64,000 nucleotides of DNA from Formosa sp. L2A11 (GTDB taxonomy: Bacteria > Bacteroidota > Bacteroidia > Flavobacteriales > Flavobacteriaceae): positions 1,240,001 to 1,304,000 of the forward strand of contig NZ_CP047028.1 in assembly GCF_009796865.1 (NCBI RefSeq), in the 5' to 3' direction. The notes beneath the pieces were generated by a model. It was given only the letters and a program-made list of their open reading frames with translations, was not told the DNA's origin and did no database searches. The position numbers and the translations under genes were made by a program. This document shows, piece by piece, positions 54,578 to 63,914 of this stretch (position 1 is the first letter of the stretch; every line of letters starts with the position of its first letter).

Positions 54578-56677
54578 TTATTTTAAAACTTGAAAAGCAA
54601 TTAATGCCGATAAATAAGCCATCCCAGTCATAACCACTAACTGTAAAGCTGGCCATTTCCAACTGTTTGTTTCGCGTTTTACTATGGCTAGCGTACTCAT
54701 GCATTGCATGGCAAAGGCGTAGAAAAGTAATAACGAAATTCCAGAAGCAAAGTTAAAAAGTGGTCCGCCTAAAATAGGATTCACTTCGCCTGCCATTCTG
54801 TTTTTAATTGTTTCTTCTTGGTCGCTACCAACACTATAAATGGTTGCTAAAGTTCCTACAAATACTTCACGAGCAGCAAACGAACTTACAATCGCAATAC
54901 CAATTTTCCAGTCGTAACCTAAAGGTCTAATAATAGGTTCTATACCATGACCGGCAATACCAATGTATGAATGTTCTAGTTTATAAGAATCTATTTCATT
55001 ATTTAAGTCTTCTTGAGATAAATTTTCTGAAGCATATTTTTCTGTAACAATGCTCTCTGCTTCATTAAAATGTTTGCCAGGTCCGTAAGAAGCAAGAAAC
55101 CAAAGTATAATTGAAATGGCAAGAATAATTTTACCAGCTCCAAATACAAAAGATTTTGTTTTTTCTAGAACAGTTATGGCAACGTTTTTAAATAATGGTA
55201 ATTTGTAATTTGGCATTTCAACAACAAAAAAGGTCTTGCTTTTAAGTTTCATTATGCGGTCTAAAATATAAGCTGCACAAATAGATGTTCCGAAGCCTAA
55301 TAAATATAACAACATTAATGTAAGTGCTTGGTAGCCTAGTCCTAGAAAATTACCTTCGGGAATTACTAAAGAAATAATAATTAAATAAACAGGTAGTCTT
55401 GCAGAACACGTTGTAAACGGGGTAACAAGTATGGTAATTAAACGTTCTTTCCAGCTTTCTATGTTACGTGTTGCCATAATTGCAGGAATGGCACATGCTG
55501 TTCCGGAAATTAAGGGTACAACACTTTTTCCGCTTAATCCAAAACGACGCATTATACGATCCATTAAAAATACAACGCGACTCATATAACCACTTTCTTC
55601 TAAAACAGATATAAATAAGAATAGAAATGCAATTTGTGGAATAAAAATAACAACTCCTCCAAGTCCCGGAATAATCCCTTCAGACAGTAAATTAGTAAAT
55701 ACTCCTGGAGGAAGTGCGGTTTTAACCCATTCTCCTAATGTAGCAAAAGAAGAATCTATAAAATCCATTGGCGCATTGGACCAGTCGTATATCGCTTGGA
55801 ATATGGTTAATAGTATAAAAAGGAAAATAACATAACCCCAAACTTTATGCGTTAGTATGCGGTCTAATTTTGAACGTAAATCTTTTGCTTTAGAGGCGTC
55901 TATAGTTTGCCCTTTTTTAAGCGTATTATTTATAAACTGATAGCGCTTTATGGTTTCTTTTTGTTGTAAACGCTTTAAGTCGGTTTTACTTTTTGTTTTA
56001 AAATCTGTTACCGCATCAAATTCATTTCTGTCTGTTTTTCCGAAATTAGCATCTTGGGTAATTACTAACCAAAGTTTGTAAAGTAATTGTTTAGGAAATA
56101 CTTTTTGTAGACCATCAAAATATGATTTATCAATTTCTGAGGCATTTAAGCACGGCGTTGTAGATTGATCTCTGTAATTAGCAATAAGCTCTTTTATTTT
56201 GTCAATACCTTCATTTTTTCTAGTACTAACAACAGCTATTTTTGTTTTTAATTCGGCTTCTAAATACGGAATGTCTAATGTTATACCACGGTGAGACATA
56301 CGGTCTGCCATATTAATAACAAGAATGGTAGGGATTTCTAAATCTTTTATTTGTGTAAAAAGAAGCAAATTTCGTTTTAAATTTTCGACATCACTAACAA
56401 CAATGGCAATGTCTGGAAAATCTTTTCCTTTCTGGTTTAAAAGGAGTTCTATAACGACATTCTCATCTAGTGATGATGCATTTAAACTGTAGGTACCAGG
56501 AAGATCTATAATGTGTGCTTTAACGCCACGTGGTAATTTGCAAATTCCTTCCTTTTTTTCGACAGTAATACCAGGGTAGTTTCCTACTTTTTGGTATAGT
56601 CCTGTTAGGGCATTAAATACTGAAGTTTTACCTGTGTTAGGATTTCCTATTAAAGCAACGTTGATTTGTTTACTCAT
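54578..56677 (-). CDS. feoB: Ferrous iron transporter FeoB
   Basis: A 699-residue canonical FeoB: N-terminal G domain with GNPNTGKTS (11-19), DLPGTYSL and NMAD motifs, then two Gate regions with SGTACAIPAIMATR and TPFTTCSARLPVY. It transports Fe2+ across the inner membrane. ATG 56677 overlaps the feoA stop (ATGAGTAA); a TTG five codons earlier is open but unlikely. Intact, in contrast to the variant at 51983. Confidence 0.93.
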   Translation of the reverse strand: MSKQINVALIGNPNTGKTSVFNALTGLYQKVGNYPGITVEKKEGICKLPRGVKAHIIDLPGTYSLNASSLDENVVIELLLNQKGKDFPDIAIVVSDVENLKRNLLLFTQIKDLEIPTILVINMADRMSHRGITLDIPYLEAELKTKIAVVSTRKNEGIDKIKELIANYRDQSTTPCLNASEIDKSYFDGLQKVFPKQLLYKLWLVITQDANFGKTDRNEFDAVTDFKTKSKTDLKRLQQKETIKRYQFINNTLKKGQTIDASKAKDLRSKLDRILTHKVWGYVIFLFILLTIFQAIYDWSNAPMDFIDSSFATLGEWVKTALPPGVFTNLLSEGIIPGLGGVVIFIPQIAFLFLFISVLEESGYMSRVVFLMDRIMRRFGLSGKSVVPLISGTACAIPAIMATRNIESWKERLITILVTPFTTCSARLPVYLIIISLVIPEGNFLGLGYQALTLMLLYLLGFGTSICAAYILDRIMKLKSKTFFVVEMPNYKLPLFKNVAITVLEKTKSFVFGAGKIILAISIILWFLASYGPGKHFNEAESIVTEKYASENLSQEDLNNEIDSYKLEHSYIGIAGHGIEPIIRPLGYDWKIGIAIVSSFAAREVFVGTLATIYSVGSDQEETIKNRMAGEVNPILGGPLFNFASGISLLLFYAFAMQCMSTLAIVKRETNSWKWPALQLVVMTGMAYLSALIAFQVLK

Positions 56678-56906
56678 GTGATAATTTTTCAATTAAAATA
56701 TGGCTTGCAGTATCTTTTCTTATAGCCAAATGTGTTCCGTTAATGTTCAGGTAAATTGGGTCCTTAAATGGTGCAATTTGTACAAGTTCGACTTGACTGC
56801 CCGGAAGACAACCCATTTCTAATAATTTTAATGGAATTTGACTGGATGAAACATCTGTAATAACAGCAATTTCTCCACGTTTTAGATGTGCTAAAGTTGT
56901 TTGCAA
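56670..56906 (-). CDS. feoA: FeoA family protein
   Basis: A 78-residue SH3-like protein (LKRGEIAVITDV, LLEMGCLPGSQVELVQIAPF, GTHLAIRKDTASHIL). It is the usual small cytoplasmic partner of FeoB. It overlaps feoB by eight bases. Confidence 0.92.
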   Translation of the reverse strand: MQTTLAHLKRGEIAVITDVSSSQIPLKLLEMGCLPGSQVELVQIAPFKDPIYLNINGTHLAIRKDTASHILIEKLSHE

Positions 56907-56978
56907 ACTTATTTAGATTGATTTTAAAGAAGCAAAAGTAAGGTAAAAAGTAACGCTAAAAAAAAATTAAGCCTAAAA

Positions 56979-57653
56979 CTACTTTTTATATTCCCTTTTT
57001 AAGATTTCTATATCTTTTAGTAATTTATTAATGGCTTCAGGATCTGTACCATCATAATATCCTCGAATTTGTTTTTTCTTATCGATAAGCATAAAGTTTT
57101 CGGTATGAATCATGTCAAATTCATCTCCGTTACCTACAGTTTTTACAGCCATGTAACTTTTTCTAGCCAATTCGTAGATCTGTTTTTTGTCGCCTGTTAC
57201 CAAGTTCCATTTGGCATCATTAACCCCTTTTTCTATCGCATATCTTTTTAGTTGTGCAACAGAATCTATTTGTGGTGTTACGGAATGTGAGAGCAGCATA
57301 ACCTCATCATCATTTAAAATTTCTTTTTGAATTTTTGCCATGTGGTCTGTCATGATTGGGCAAATGGTCTGGCAGGTTGTGAAAAAGAAATCGGCTACAT
57401 AAATTTTATCTTTATAATCGTCTTGAGTAATTATTTTTCCGTTCTGATTAATCAGACTAAAATCGGCAATTTTATGATACTTTCTAACGTCTAAAAGTGT
57501 ACTGTCTACTAACTCTTGGTCTACTTGAGACGGTTGGTATATGGGAAGTGGTTTTTCTACGTCTAGTATGTTATAAATAATGGCAATAATAACCATTGAT
57601 ATTATAGAAAAAACGATGGCGAAGTATTTGTAATCTTTAAAAAATGATAACAT
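56979..57653 (-). CDS. SCO1/SenC family copper-binding protein
   Basis: A 224-residue protein with an N-terminal membrane anchor (about 10-30) and a thioredoxin fold. The copper ligands are C94 and C98 in FTTCQTICPI and H183 in IHTENFML. SCO proteins deliver copper to cytochrome oxidase. A single gene on the minus strand, 73 bases from the start of feoA on the same strand. Confidence 0.9.
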   Translation of the reverse strand: MLSFFKDYKYFAIVFSIISMVIIAIIYNILDVEKPLPIYQPSQVDQELVDSTLLDVRKYHKIADFSLINQNGKIITQDDYKDKIYVADFFFTTCQTICPIMTDHMAKIQKEILNDDEVMLLSHSVTPQIDSVAQLKRYAIEKGVNDAKWNLVTGDKKQIYELARKSYMAVKTVGNGDEFDMIHTENFMLIDKKKQIRGYYDGTDPEAINKLLKDIEILKREYKK

Positions 57654-57787
57654 GTTTTAATTATAAATCGTGAGTACAAGCAAAAATACGAGTAAAATTA
57701 AGTTAAATAAAGACCTTTTAATAATAAAAACATGTTAAAAAAAGAAGGGTAAAAGGTGTTTATATTTTTTTACCACTTTAAAAAATG

Positions 57788-57795
57788 TATTTTTG
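57788..57795 (+). promoter_or_regulatory. -7 promoter box of rseP
   Basis: TATTTTTG, 29 bases before ATG 57824. It overlaps the upstream part of the open frame and so supports the later start. Confidence 0.55.
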
Positions 57796-57823
57796 CGCGT
57801 TAAAATATAACTGTATAAACTAC

Positions 57824-59170
57824 ATGGAGTTTCTAATTAAGATTTCTCAATTTTTATTAAGCCTTTCTTTACTTATTGTATTACACGAGCTTGGTCACTT
57901 TATCCCTGCAAAATTATTTAAAACGCGTGTTGAAAAATTCTACTTATTTTTCGATGTAAAGTTTTCTCTTTTTAAAAAGAAAATAGGAGATACTGTGTAT
58001 GGTATTGGGTGGTTGCCGCTTGGTGGTTACGTTAAGATTTCTGGAATGATAGACGAGAGTATGGATAAAGAGCAAATGGCTTTACCACCACAACCTTGGG
58101 AATTTAGATCGAAACCAGCTTGGCAACGTTTAATTATTATGCTTGGTGGTGTAACGGTAAACTTTGTTTTAGCAGCACTTATATATATGGTTATGGCTTT
58201 TGCTTATGGCGAAACCGATATTGATACCGCTAGCATTAAAGATGGGTATTTAATTACCAACCCAATTCTTGAAAATATGGGCGCGCAGACTGGTGATAAT
58301 GTTCTGGCTATTAACGGAGATACTGTTACGGGATATTCTGATATGAGATCGAAATTAATTGAAGCTAAAACGATACTTATTGAGCGTGACGGCGTGCAAA
58401 AAACACTAACGACTCCAGTAGATTTTTTAGGACAATTAAGTACAGGAGAAGATAGAACGTTATTCGAATTGCGTATGCCTTTTGTAGTTGCTCAGGTTCC
58501 TGATAGCTCTGCAAATAAAAATGTAGACTTAAAAGCAGGAGATATTATCACAGCCGTAAATAATACTAAATTAAAATATTTTGATGAATTTCATTCTGTT
58601 TTAGAATCCTCTAAAGGGAAAACGGTTAAGGTTGATGTTTTAAGAGGGAAAGAAGAATTTTCTAGAGAACTTAAAGTGAGTGAAGATGGTAAATTTGGAA
58701 TTGCTTATTACCCGCAAGCTAGCGCGGCAACACTTAATGCTTTAGGTTACTACGATATTGTTACTAAAACATACGGTTTAGGAGAGAGTATTGGTGTAGG
58801 TGCTGTAAAATTTAAAGAACAAATAGTTGGTTATTGGGCACAGTTAGGTTTAATGATTAAGCCAAGTACAGGTGCTTATAAAGGTGTAGGTGGATTTAAA
58901 GCTATTTTCGATGTCTTTCCTAGTACATGGAGCTGGGAAGCTTTCTGGGGAATTACAGCCTTTTTATCTATTATGTTAGGTGTATTAAACTTGTTGCCAA
59001 TTCCTGCTTTAGATGGAGGACATGTAATGTTTTTATTATACGAAATGATTTCTGGACGTAAACCAAGCGATAAGTTTTTAGAGTATGCACAAATGGTAGG
59101 ATTCTTTATTCTTATAGCGTTAGTGCTGTTTGCAAACGGAAATGACATCTTTAAAGCGGTGTTTAAATAA
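57824..59170 (+). CDS. rseP: RseP site-2 intramembrane metalloprotease
   Basis: A 448-residue protein from ATG 57824 (MEFLIKISQF). Zinc motif HELGH (21-25) in the first helix, two PDZ-like regions (about 140-290), and the C-terminal PALDGGHVMF motif with the third zinc ligand. It cleaves membrane-bound anti-sigma factors or remnant signal peptides. The frame is open from 57785 but the promoter lies there. Confidence 0.93.
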   Translation: MEFLIKISQFLLSLSLLIVLHELGHFIPAKLFKTRVEKFYLFFDVKFSLFKKKIGDTVYGIGWLPLGGYVKISGMIDESMDKEQMALPPQPWEFRSKPAWQRLIIMLGGVTVNFVLAALIYMVMAFAYGETDIDTASIKDGYLITNPILENMGAQTGDNVLAINGDTVTGYSDMRSKLIEAKTILIERDGVQKTLTTPVDFLGQLSTGEDRTLFELRMPFVVAQVPDSSANKNVDLKAGDIITAVNNTKLKYFDEFHSVLESSKGKTVKVDVLRGKEEFSRELKVSEDGKFGIAYYPQASAATLNALGYYDIVTKTYGLGESIGVGAVKFKEQIVGYWAQLGLMIKPSTGAYKGVGGFKAIFDVFPSTWSWEAFWGITAFLSIMLGVLNLLPIPALDGGHVMFLLYEMISGRKPSDKFLEYAQMVGFFILIALVLFANGNDIFKAVFK

Positions 59171-59195
59171 TTTTTTAAAAATTTTTTAAAAAAGT

Positions 59196-59226
59196 TTTGT
59201 GCAATTGAAATAAAGCTCTATATTTG
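59196..59226 (+). promoter_or_regulatory. Promoter of tRNA-Asn
   Basis: TTTG (59196-59199), 19 bases, TATATTTG (59219-59226): a textbook Bacteroidota promoter 20 bases before the tRNA. Confidence 0.7.
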
Positions 59227-59246
59227 CACTCGCTAATGCAAAACAC

Positions 59247-59320
59247 TCCTTCTTAGCTCAGTTGGTTAGAGCATCTGACTGTTAATCAGAGGGTCCTTGG
59301 TTCGAGCCCAAGAGAGGGAG
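59247..59320 (+). tRNA. tRNA-Asn (anticodon GTT)
   Basis: Acceptor TCCTTCT/AGAGGGA, D-arm TTAGCTCAGTTGGTTAGAGC, anticodon stem CTGA/TCAG with GTT, T-arm CTTGG-TTCGAGC-CCAAG, discriminator G. CCA is not encoded. Mobile-element genes follow directly, so it is a likely integration site. Confidence 0.95.
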
Positions 59321-59331
59321 CAAAGCTAGCT

Positions 59332-59362
59332 AAAGCCTTACAGAGATGTAAGGCTTTTTTTT
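59332..59362 (+). terminator. Terminator of tRNA-Asn
   Basis: AAAGCCTTACA (59332-59342) pairs with TGTAAGGCTTT (59347-59357), followed by more T. Confidence 0.75.
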
Positions 59363-59435
59363 ATGGACTTGGGTTAAACATAGGTTAAACATTTTTGGTT
59401 TATCTATATTTGTGATGATTACCAAAACCATTTTT

Positions 59436-60320
59436 ATGAATTCTTCAAGCTCTGTACTTTCCTTTTATTTTGATATGCTATTTATTAATAGCATTCAATC
59501 TGTAAAAGATTCCTTTATTGGGAATTCTACATTACAAAAAAATGGTTATTCCTACCTCCAGGAATACAAGTATTATATCAAAGACGACATGATTGAAGAT
59601 AATGGTTCAATGCCAATTTTATTAACTGATATAATTACTAGAGAAGATTTTTTAGACCGTTTACTAAATTTTGAAAATATCTCTATTTATAGAACTATTG
59701 AATCTGAAATGTCTACAAAGCAAACAGAGCAAGATAAAAAAACTTACATAGCTAATGTTTATGACGATATTCAGGTGCTATTAAAGCGTGTATTAAAACT
59801 TGAAGATGCCGATGTAAGGTTGATTGAAGACAATTTTATTAAAATAGTAAATAATTTAAAAGACAGGTACTCTGATTTTGTGGGATATCATAATGTTTAC
59901 AAATATCTAATTTCTGAATCAGATGTCACATTTTTTAAGGACAAAGACCTTAAGTATTCATTTTATGCAGAATTATATGAAATGGCTTATACTTTATATT
60001 TAATTGACGATACCGAAATAGAAGAGGTAGATTTTATAAATGCTTTCAGTTCACCAAATCCACAAATATTGGAGAATAAAATCCGATTTTCTAAAAACAA
60101 CTATGTTGTAGCTTACTTTTTGGAGTCATTAAAGCCATTTTTTAATGGTTTTACACATACTGCAATAGAAAAGAGCGAAATCTTTTTAAACAAACAAAAT
60201 AAGCCTATAAAAAGCACTGATATTTATACTTCGTTATCTAGAGGAAAAAATAAAATAGAAGATGAAAAATCTAAAATAGACACTCACATCTTAAATCTAA
60301 AAAACGAGTATCTAAAGTAA
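59436..60320 (+). CDS. Unknown protein at the element left end
   Basis: A mostly alpha-helical, acidic protein of about 294 residues. No motif I recognise. A TATATTTG box at 59405-59412 overlaps the earlier ATG (59415), so ATG 59436 (MNSSSSV) is preferred, giving a start 24 bases after the box. It is followed by its own terminator, so it is a separate transcript between the tRNA and the excisionase-like gene. Its place next to the att site in element DNA hints at accessory or regulatory use. Confidence 0.6.
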   Translation: MNSSSSVLSFYFDMLFINSIQSVKDSFIGNSTLQKNGYSYLQEYKYYIKDDMIEDNGSMPILLTDIITREDFLDRLLNFENISIYRTIESEMSTKQTEQDKKTYIANVYDDIQVLLKRVLKLEDADVRLIEDNFIKIVNNLKDRYSDFVGYHNVYKYLISESDVTFFKDKDLKYSFYAELYEMAYTLYLIDDTEIEEVDFINAFSSPNPQILENKIRFSKNNYVVAYFLESLKPFFNGFTHTAIEKSEIFLNKQNKPIKSTDIYTSLSRGKNKIEDEKSKIDTHILNLKNEYLK

Positions 60321-60348
60321 CCTTACACTAAACCTTACACATTGCCTT

Positions 60349-60384
60349 AACCCTTTATTACACTTCGTAAATAAAGGGTTTTTT
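60349..60384 (+). terminator. Terminator after the 59436 gene
   Basis: CCCTTTAT (60351-60358) pairs with ATAAAGGG (60371-60378), then TTTTTT. Confidence 0.75.
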
Positions 60385-60445
60385 CATGCCTTTCTTTGTT
60401 GAAGTATTAACAAGGGTAGGCGCCTATCCATAACAATTTTAAGTT

Positions 60446-60748
60446 ATGGAATTTATCCAAAATGAATTAAAAGAAATAAAGGAATTGCTGAAAAAACAAA
60501 TCATTCAGCAAAAGGAAATTTTAACAATTGAAGAAGCATCAGAGTTTTTAGGATTATCAATTTCTAGGCTATATAAAATGACAAGTAATAAGGAAATCTC
60601 TTATTGCAAACCAGGTGGAAAGAAAATATATATAAACCGCCAAGAATTAGAGCAATGGATTCTCAATAGTCGAGTTGCTTCTAATAGTGATTTTGATGAT
60701 GAGTTGGATAGCTATTTAAGTGAAACTAACAAAAATCTACAGTCATGA
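60446..60748 (+). CDS. Excisionase-like helix-turn-helix protein
   Basis: A 100-residue protein: a charged coiled N-terminus (KELLKKQIIQQKEI) and a winged HTH (EEASEFLGLSISRLYKMT ... IYINRQELEQWIL), the same family layout and length as the protein at 2821. It overlaps the Rep-like gene by four bases (ATGA). Confidence 0.75.
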   Translation: MEFIQNELKEIKELLKKQIIQQKEILTIEEASEFLGLSISRLYKMTSNKEISYCKPGGKKIYINRQELEQWILNSRVASNSDFDDELDSYLSETNKNLQS

Positions 60749-61638
60749 TAGATTTTGTTAGACTAAGATATTTAGATAAGAGCAGAATTGAATCTTTTGT
60801 TACAGATAAAGTAAATTTTGAAGAATTACTGACTGTTTTAGAATATCATTCTGGTGATATAAGATATCCATTTACTGCTAATATTGGGTGTATGGAGATT
60901 AAAATCAATAATGAATCGGTATATGTTAAGAATTCTATACATAAGCTCTACAATGAGTTGTTAAATGGTAAAGCTCAAAATCATAATGATTTTAAGTATA
61001 CGTCACTATGTGAAACAATTAACTATTTAGATAATAAACTTGTTGACCTAAGAAAAACTCGAATTACACAGTTAGAATTTGGTTTAAATATAAAGTTGAC
61101 TTCTCCAGCAGAGTACTTCATTAGGCAAAATATAATACTACATAAATTTAGATTGCATAGCCACAATGAGCAGTTTGGAGGGAAAGGAGAATACAAACAA
61201 TTTAATCATTATAACTATTATTTTAAAATTTATGACAAGGCAAAACAATATGATTTAAAAGAACATATTATAAGGTTTGAAATCAAGCATATAAACAATA
61301 AAACTATACAGCAACTAGGTGTTTATAATATACATGATTTAAAATCTAAAAGTATACTTAAAAATCTATTTGACAATTTGCTAAAACGATTTGATGAATT
61401 AACTATAGTAGATAATCTGTCTACAGGCTCTAAGATGACTAAAAAAGATAAAAGAAATTTGGAGTCCTACCTAAGTTATGACTATTGGGGAAAGCTCTCA
61501 GAAAGGGGTTACAGGAATCAAAAACCCAAAGAAAAAAAGGCATTTGAAAGTTTGTTGATTAAATATAATTTACTCAAAACGAAAACTTTTTTTAGAGCAA
61601 GTTTAATCCAAAAGTTTAATGAATTACTAGATAGTTAA
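60745..61638 (+). CDS. Rep-like protein (phage/plasmid replication initiator type)
   Basis: A 297-residue basic protein. Features reminiscent of rolling-circle Rep_trans/filamentous phage initiators are KTRITQLEFGLNI near 110, NYYFKIYDKAKQ near 170 and a following IIRFEIKH stretch. It is coupled to the excisionase-like gene by an ATGA overlap. In Bacteroidota elements such genes sit next to the integrase and may drive autonomous replication of the excised circle. I rank this as a family resemblance only. Confidence 0.5.
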   Translation: MIDFVRLRYLDKSRIESFVTDKVNFEELLTVLEYHSGDIRYPFTANIGCMEIKINNESVYVKNSIHKLYNELLNGKAQNHNDFKYTSLCETINYLDNKLVDLRKTRITQLEFGLNIKLTSPAEYFIRQNIILHKFRLHSHNEQFGGKGEYKQFNHYNYYFKIYDKAKQYDLKEHIIRFEIKHINNKTIQQLGVYNIHDLKSKSILKNLFDNLLKRFDELTIVDNLSTGSKMTKKDKRNLESYLSYDYWGKLSERGYRNQKPKEKKAFESLLIKYNLLKTKTFFRASLIQKFNELLDS

Positions 61639-61650
61639 TAAATATATAAT

Positions 61651-61685
61651 GACAAATTCCTGACTTACTATAATAGGAATTTGTC
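61651..61685. promoter_or_regulatory. Perfect 11-bp inverted repeat before the integrase
   Basis: GACAAATTCCT (61651-61661) and AGGAATTTGTC (61675-61685) are perfect complements around 13 bases, 22 bases before the integrase ATG. No T-run follows, so an operator or recombinase-related site is as likely as a terminator. Confidence 0.55.
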
Positions 61686-61707
61686 ACTTCTTAAAAACAG
61701 AAATATT

Positions 61708-62940
61708 ATGGCTAGTATAAAGATATTATTAAGAAATAAACCTAATCAAGAAGGGTTGTACCCTGTAGTTCTAAAAATAATTAAAGATAGAAAACCAAAG
61801 GTGATTACACTTGGAATAAGTTGCCTAAAAAAAGATTGGGATAAGGCTAATGGTCAATTTAAAAAGAGTGAAAAAAATTATTTGCAACGGAACAGAGCTT
61901 TACTTAAAAAGAAAGAAGAGGCATTAAAAATTATAGATAACTTTTTTCTTGAAGACATAGATTTTACTCTAAATCAATTTGAAGCAAAATTTAGAGGTAA
62001 AAAATCTTCAAAAGTTACAGTTTCAGAATTCTGGATAGAAAAGATTTCAGATTTAAATAAAGCTGGTAGAACAGGAAATGCTAGAGCCTACAAAGATGTT
62101 TATAATTCGTTTTTCAAATTCCATAAAAACAAAAATTTAGTCTTTAGAGAAATCACACCTATTTTACTCGATAAATATGAAACTTATTTAAGAAGTAAAA
62201 ATAATTCAGATGGAGGTATTGGGGTGAAAATGCGCGAATTAAGAGCATTGTTTAACGATGCTATAAAGAAAGGTGTTGTAGATGAAAAATATTATCCGTT
62301 TAAAATATATAAAGTTTCAAAGTTAAAGGGGAAAGGGATTAAAAAAGCATTAACACGAGATGAAATGAAACTTATGGAAGCACTTAATATTGAAGAAAAC
62401 CCACACTTAATACATGCAAAAAATTATATGCTATTTAGTTATTATATGGGTGGGATGAACTTTGTTGATATGATGAAACTAAAATGGGAAAACATACAAG
62501 GGGATAGGGTTTTATATATCCGTTCTAAAACTAAAGGAAGATTCTCTGTAAAAATGTTGGAACCAGTAAAGCAAATTATAGCATTTTATAGAACTCAAAA
62601 AAGTTCAACAAAATATGTGTTCCCAATCCTGTTGAAAGATAACCTAACTCCAATGCAGATTGAGAATAGAAAGCACAAGACCATAAGTAAATTTAATAAA
62701 CAGCTTAAAGAGATTGCAGAAATTCAAGGTGTGAAACAAAACGTTACTTCTTATGTAATAAGACACAGTTTTGCAACAAATTTAAAGTTTGCTGGGATTT
62801 CAACAGATTTGATTGGGGAATCTATGGGACATCATGATATTAGTGTAACCAAAGCTTATCTTAAAGAATTTGACGATGAAATAATAGATAATGCAATGAG
62901 CAAATTACTTGAAGAACCTAGGTTTAAATACGTGTCTTAA
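61708..62940 (+). CDS. Tyrosine recombinase/integrase, intact
   Basis: A 410-residue integrase with an arm-binding domain (1-90), a SAM-like core-binding domain (about 110-200) and a catalytic domain. R352 in SYVIRHSF, H375 in GHHD and nucleophile Y384 in TKAYLKEF are present. The first catalytic Arg is replaced (N251 in GGMNFVD) and the HxxR His is Tyr349, both seen in many Bacteroidota integrases. ATG 61708 is preferred over TTG 61681. It should act at the tRNA-Asn 3' end. Confidence 0.9.
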   Translation: MASIKILLRNKPNQEGLYPVVLKIIKDRKPKVITLGISCLKKDWDKANGQFKKSEKNYLQRNRALLKKKEEALKIIDNFFLEDIDFTLNQFEAKFRGKKSSKVTVSEFWIEKISDLNKAGRTGNARAYKDVYNSFFKFHKNKNLVFREITPILLDKYETYLRSKNNSDGGIGVKMRELRALFNDAIKKGVVDEKYYPFKIYKVSKLKGKGIKKALTRDEMKLMEALNIEENPHLIHAKNYMLFSYYMGGMNFVDMMKLKWENIQGDRVLYIRSKTKGRFSVKMLEPVKQIIAFYRTQKSSTKYVFPILLKDNLTPMQIENRKHKTISKFNKQLKEIAEIQGVKQNVTSYVIRHSFATNLKFAGISTDLIGESMGHHDISVTKAYLKEFDDEIIDNAMSKLLEEPRFKYVS

Positions 62941-62952
62941 AACAATAAAAAA

Positions 62953-62977
62953 GGCTCTCATTTTATGAGGGTCTTTT
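62953..62977 (+). terminator. Terminator of the integrase gene
   Basis: CTCTCAT and ATGAGGG pair around TTT (one G-U), followed by TCTTTTT. Confidence 0.75.
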
Positions 62978-63050
62978 TCAATTAAAACTGAATCTAATCA
63001 GATTTAACTTAAACAATACAATTTAATATTAACCATTAAAATATAAGATT

Positions 63051-63914
63051 ATGCAATTAAGAAAATCAGAAAGAAAACAAGCAAAAATTAAAATGGCATT
63101 ACAAGGCAGTAGTGGCTGTGGCAAGAGTTTAAGCTCTCTTTTGCTAGCTAAAGGGCTAACTAATGACCACCTTGATAAAGTAGCTGTAATTGATACAGAA
63201 AATGGTTCAGCAGACCTTTATGCTCATCTAGGTAATTATAATGTGCTACAATTACAGCCACCATATACACCAGAGAAATTTATTGAAGCTATTGAGGTTT
63301 GTGAAAAAGCAGAAATGGAAGTGATAATTTTGGATTCTATCTCACAAGTTTGGGATGAACTTTTAGATTACCATTCTAAGCTACCAGGAAATTCATTTGC
63401 TAACTGGAGTAAAGTTACACCTAGGCAAAAAGCATTCATTAATAAGATTTTGCAATGTGATGCACATGTTATTGCTACAATGAGAACAAAACAAGATTAT
63501 GTCCTGCAACAAAAAGACGGGAAATATGTGCCTGAAAAAGTAGGACTTAAAGCTGTACAAAGGGATGATGTTTCTTATGAATTTACTATAGTATTTGATT
63601 TAGATATTAAACACTTTGCAATAGCGAGTAAAGATAGGACTAATCTGTTTACTGGTAGACCTGAATTTATGATAAACACCTCTACAGGAAAACGCATTTT
63701 AGAATGGTGTACATCTCCAGTCAAAGAGGTCGATATAAAACAAAAAATAGAAGATTGCTTATCAGTAAGCCAGTTAATGGAATTATATAAAGAGCATCCA
63801 AGTTTTCAACTACCATTAAAAGCTTTGTTTCAAGCTAAGAAAGATTTTTTAGAAAAATTAGTTAACCCACAAAATTTTAGTCAAAATGGAAATAATATCA
63901 GTAACAGAGCTTAA
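63051..63914 (+). CDS. RecA-like phage ATPase (AAA_24/Sak4 type)
   Basis: A 287-residue protein with Walker A GSSGCGKS (19-26), an acid stretch VIDTENGSADLY, Walker B VIILDSISQVWDEL and later VIATMRTKQDYV. It matches the single-domain RecA-like nucleotide-binding proteins of phages (Sak4 group), which assist single-strand annealing recombination. It suggests a phage-type or phage-derived element. It overlaps the next frame by 29 bases. Confidence 0.8.
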   Translation: MQLRKSERKQAKIKMALQGSSGCGKSLSSLLLAKGLTNDHLDKVAVIDTENGSADLYAHLGNYNVLQLQPPYTPEKFIEAIEVCEKAEMEVIILDSISQVWDELLDYHSKLPGNSFANWSKVTPRQKAFINKILQCDAHVIATMRTKQDYVLQQKDGKYVPEKVGLKAVQRDDVSYEFTIVFDLDIKHFAIASKDRTNLFTGRPEFMINTSTGKRILEWCTSPVKEVDIKQKIEDCLSVSQLMELYKEHPSFQLPLKALFQAKKDFLEKLVNPQNFSQNGNNISNRA

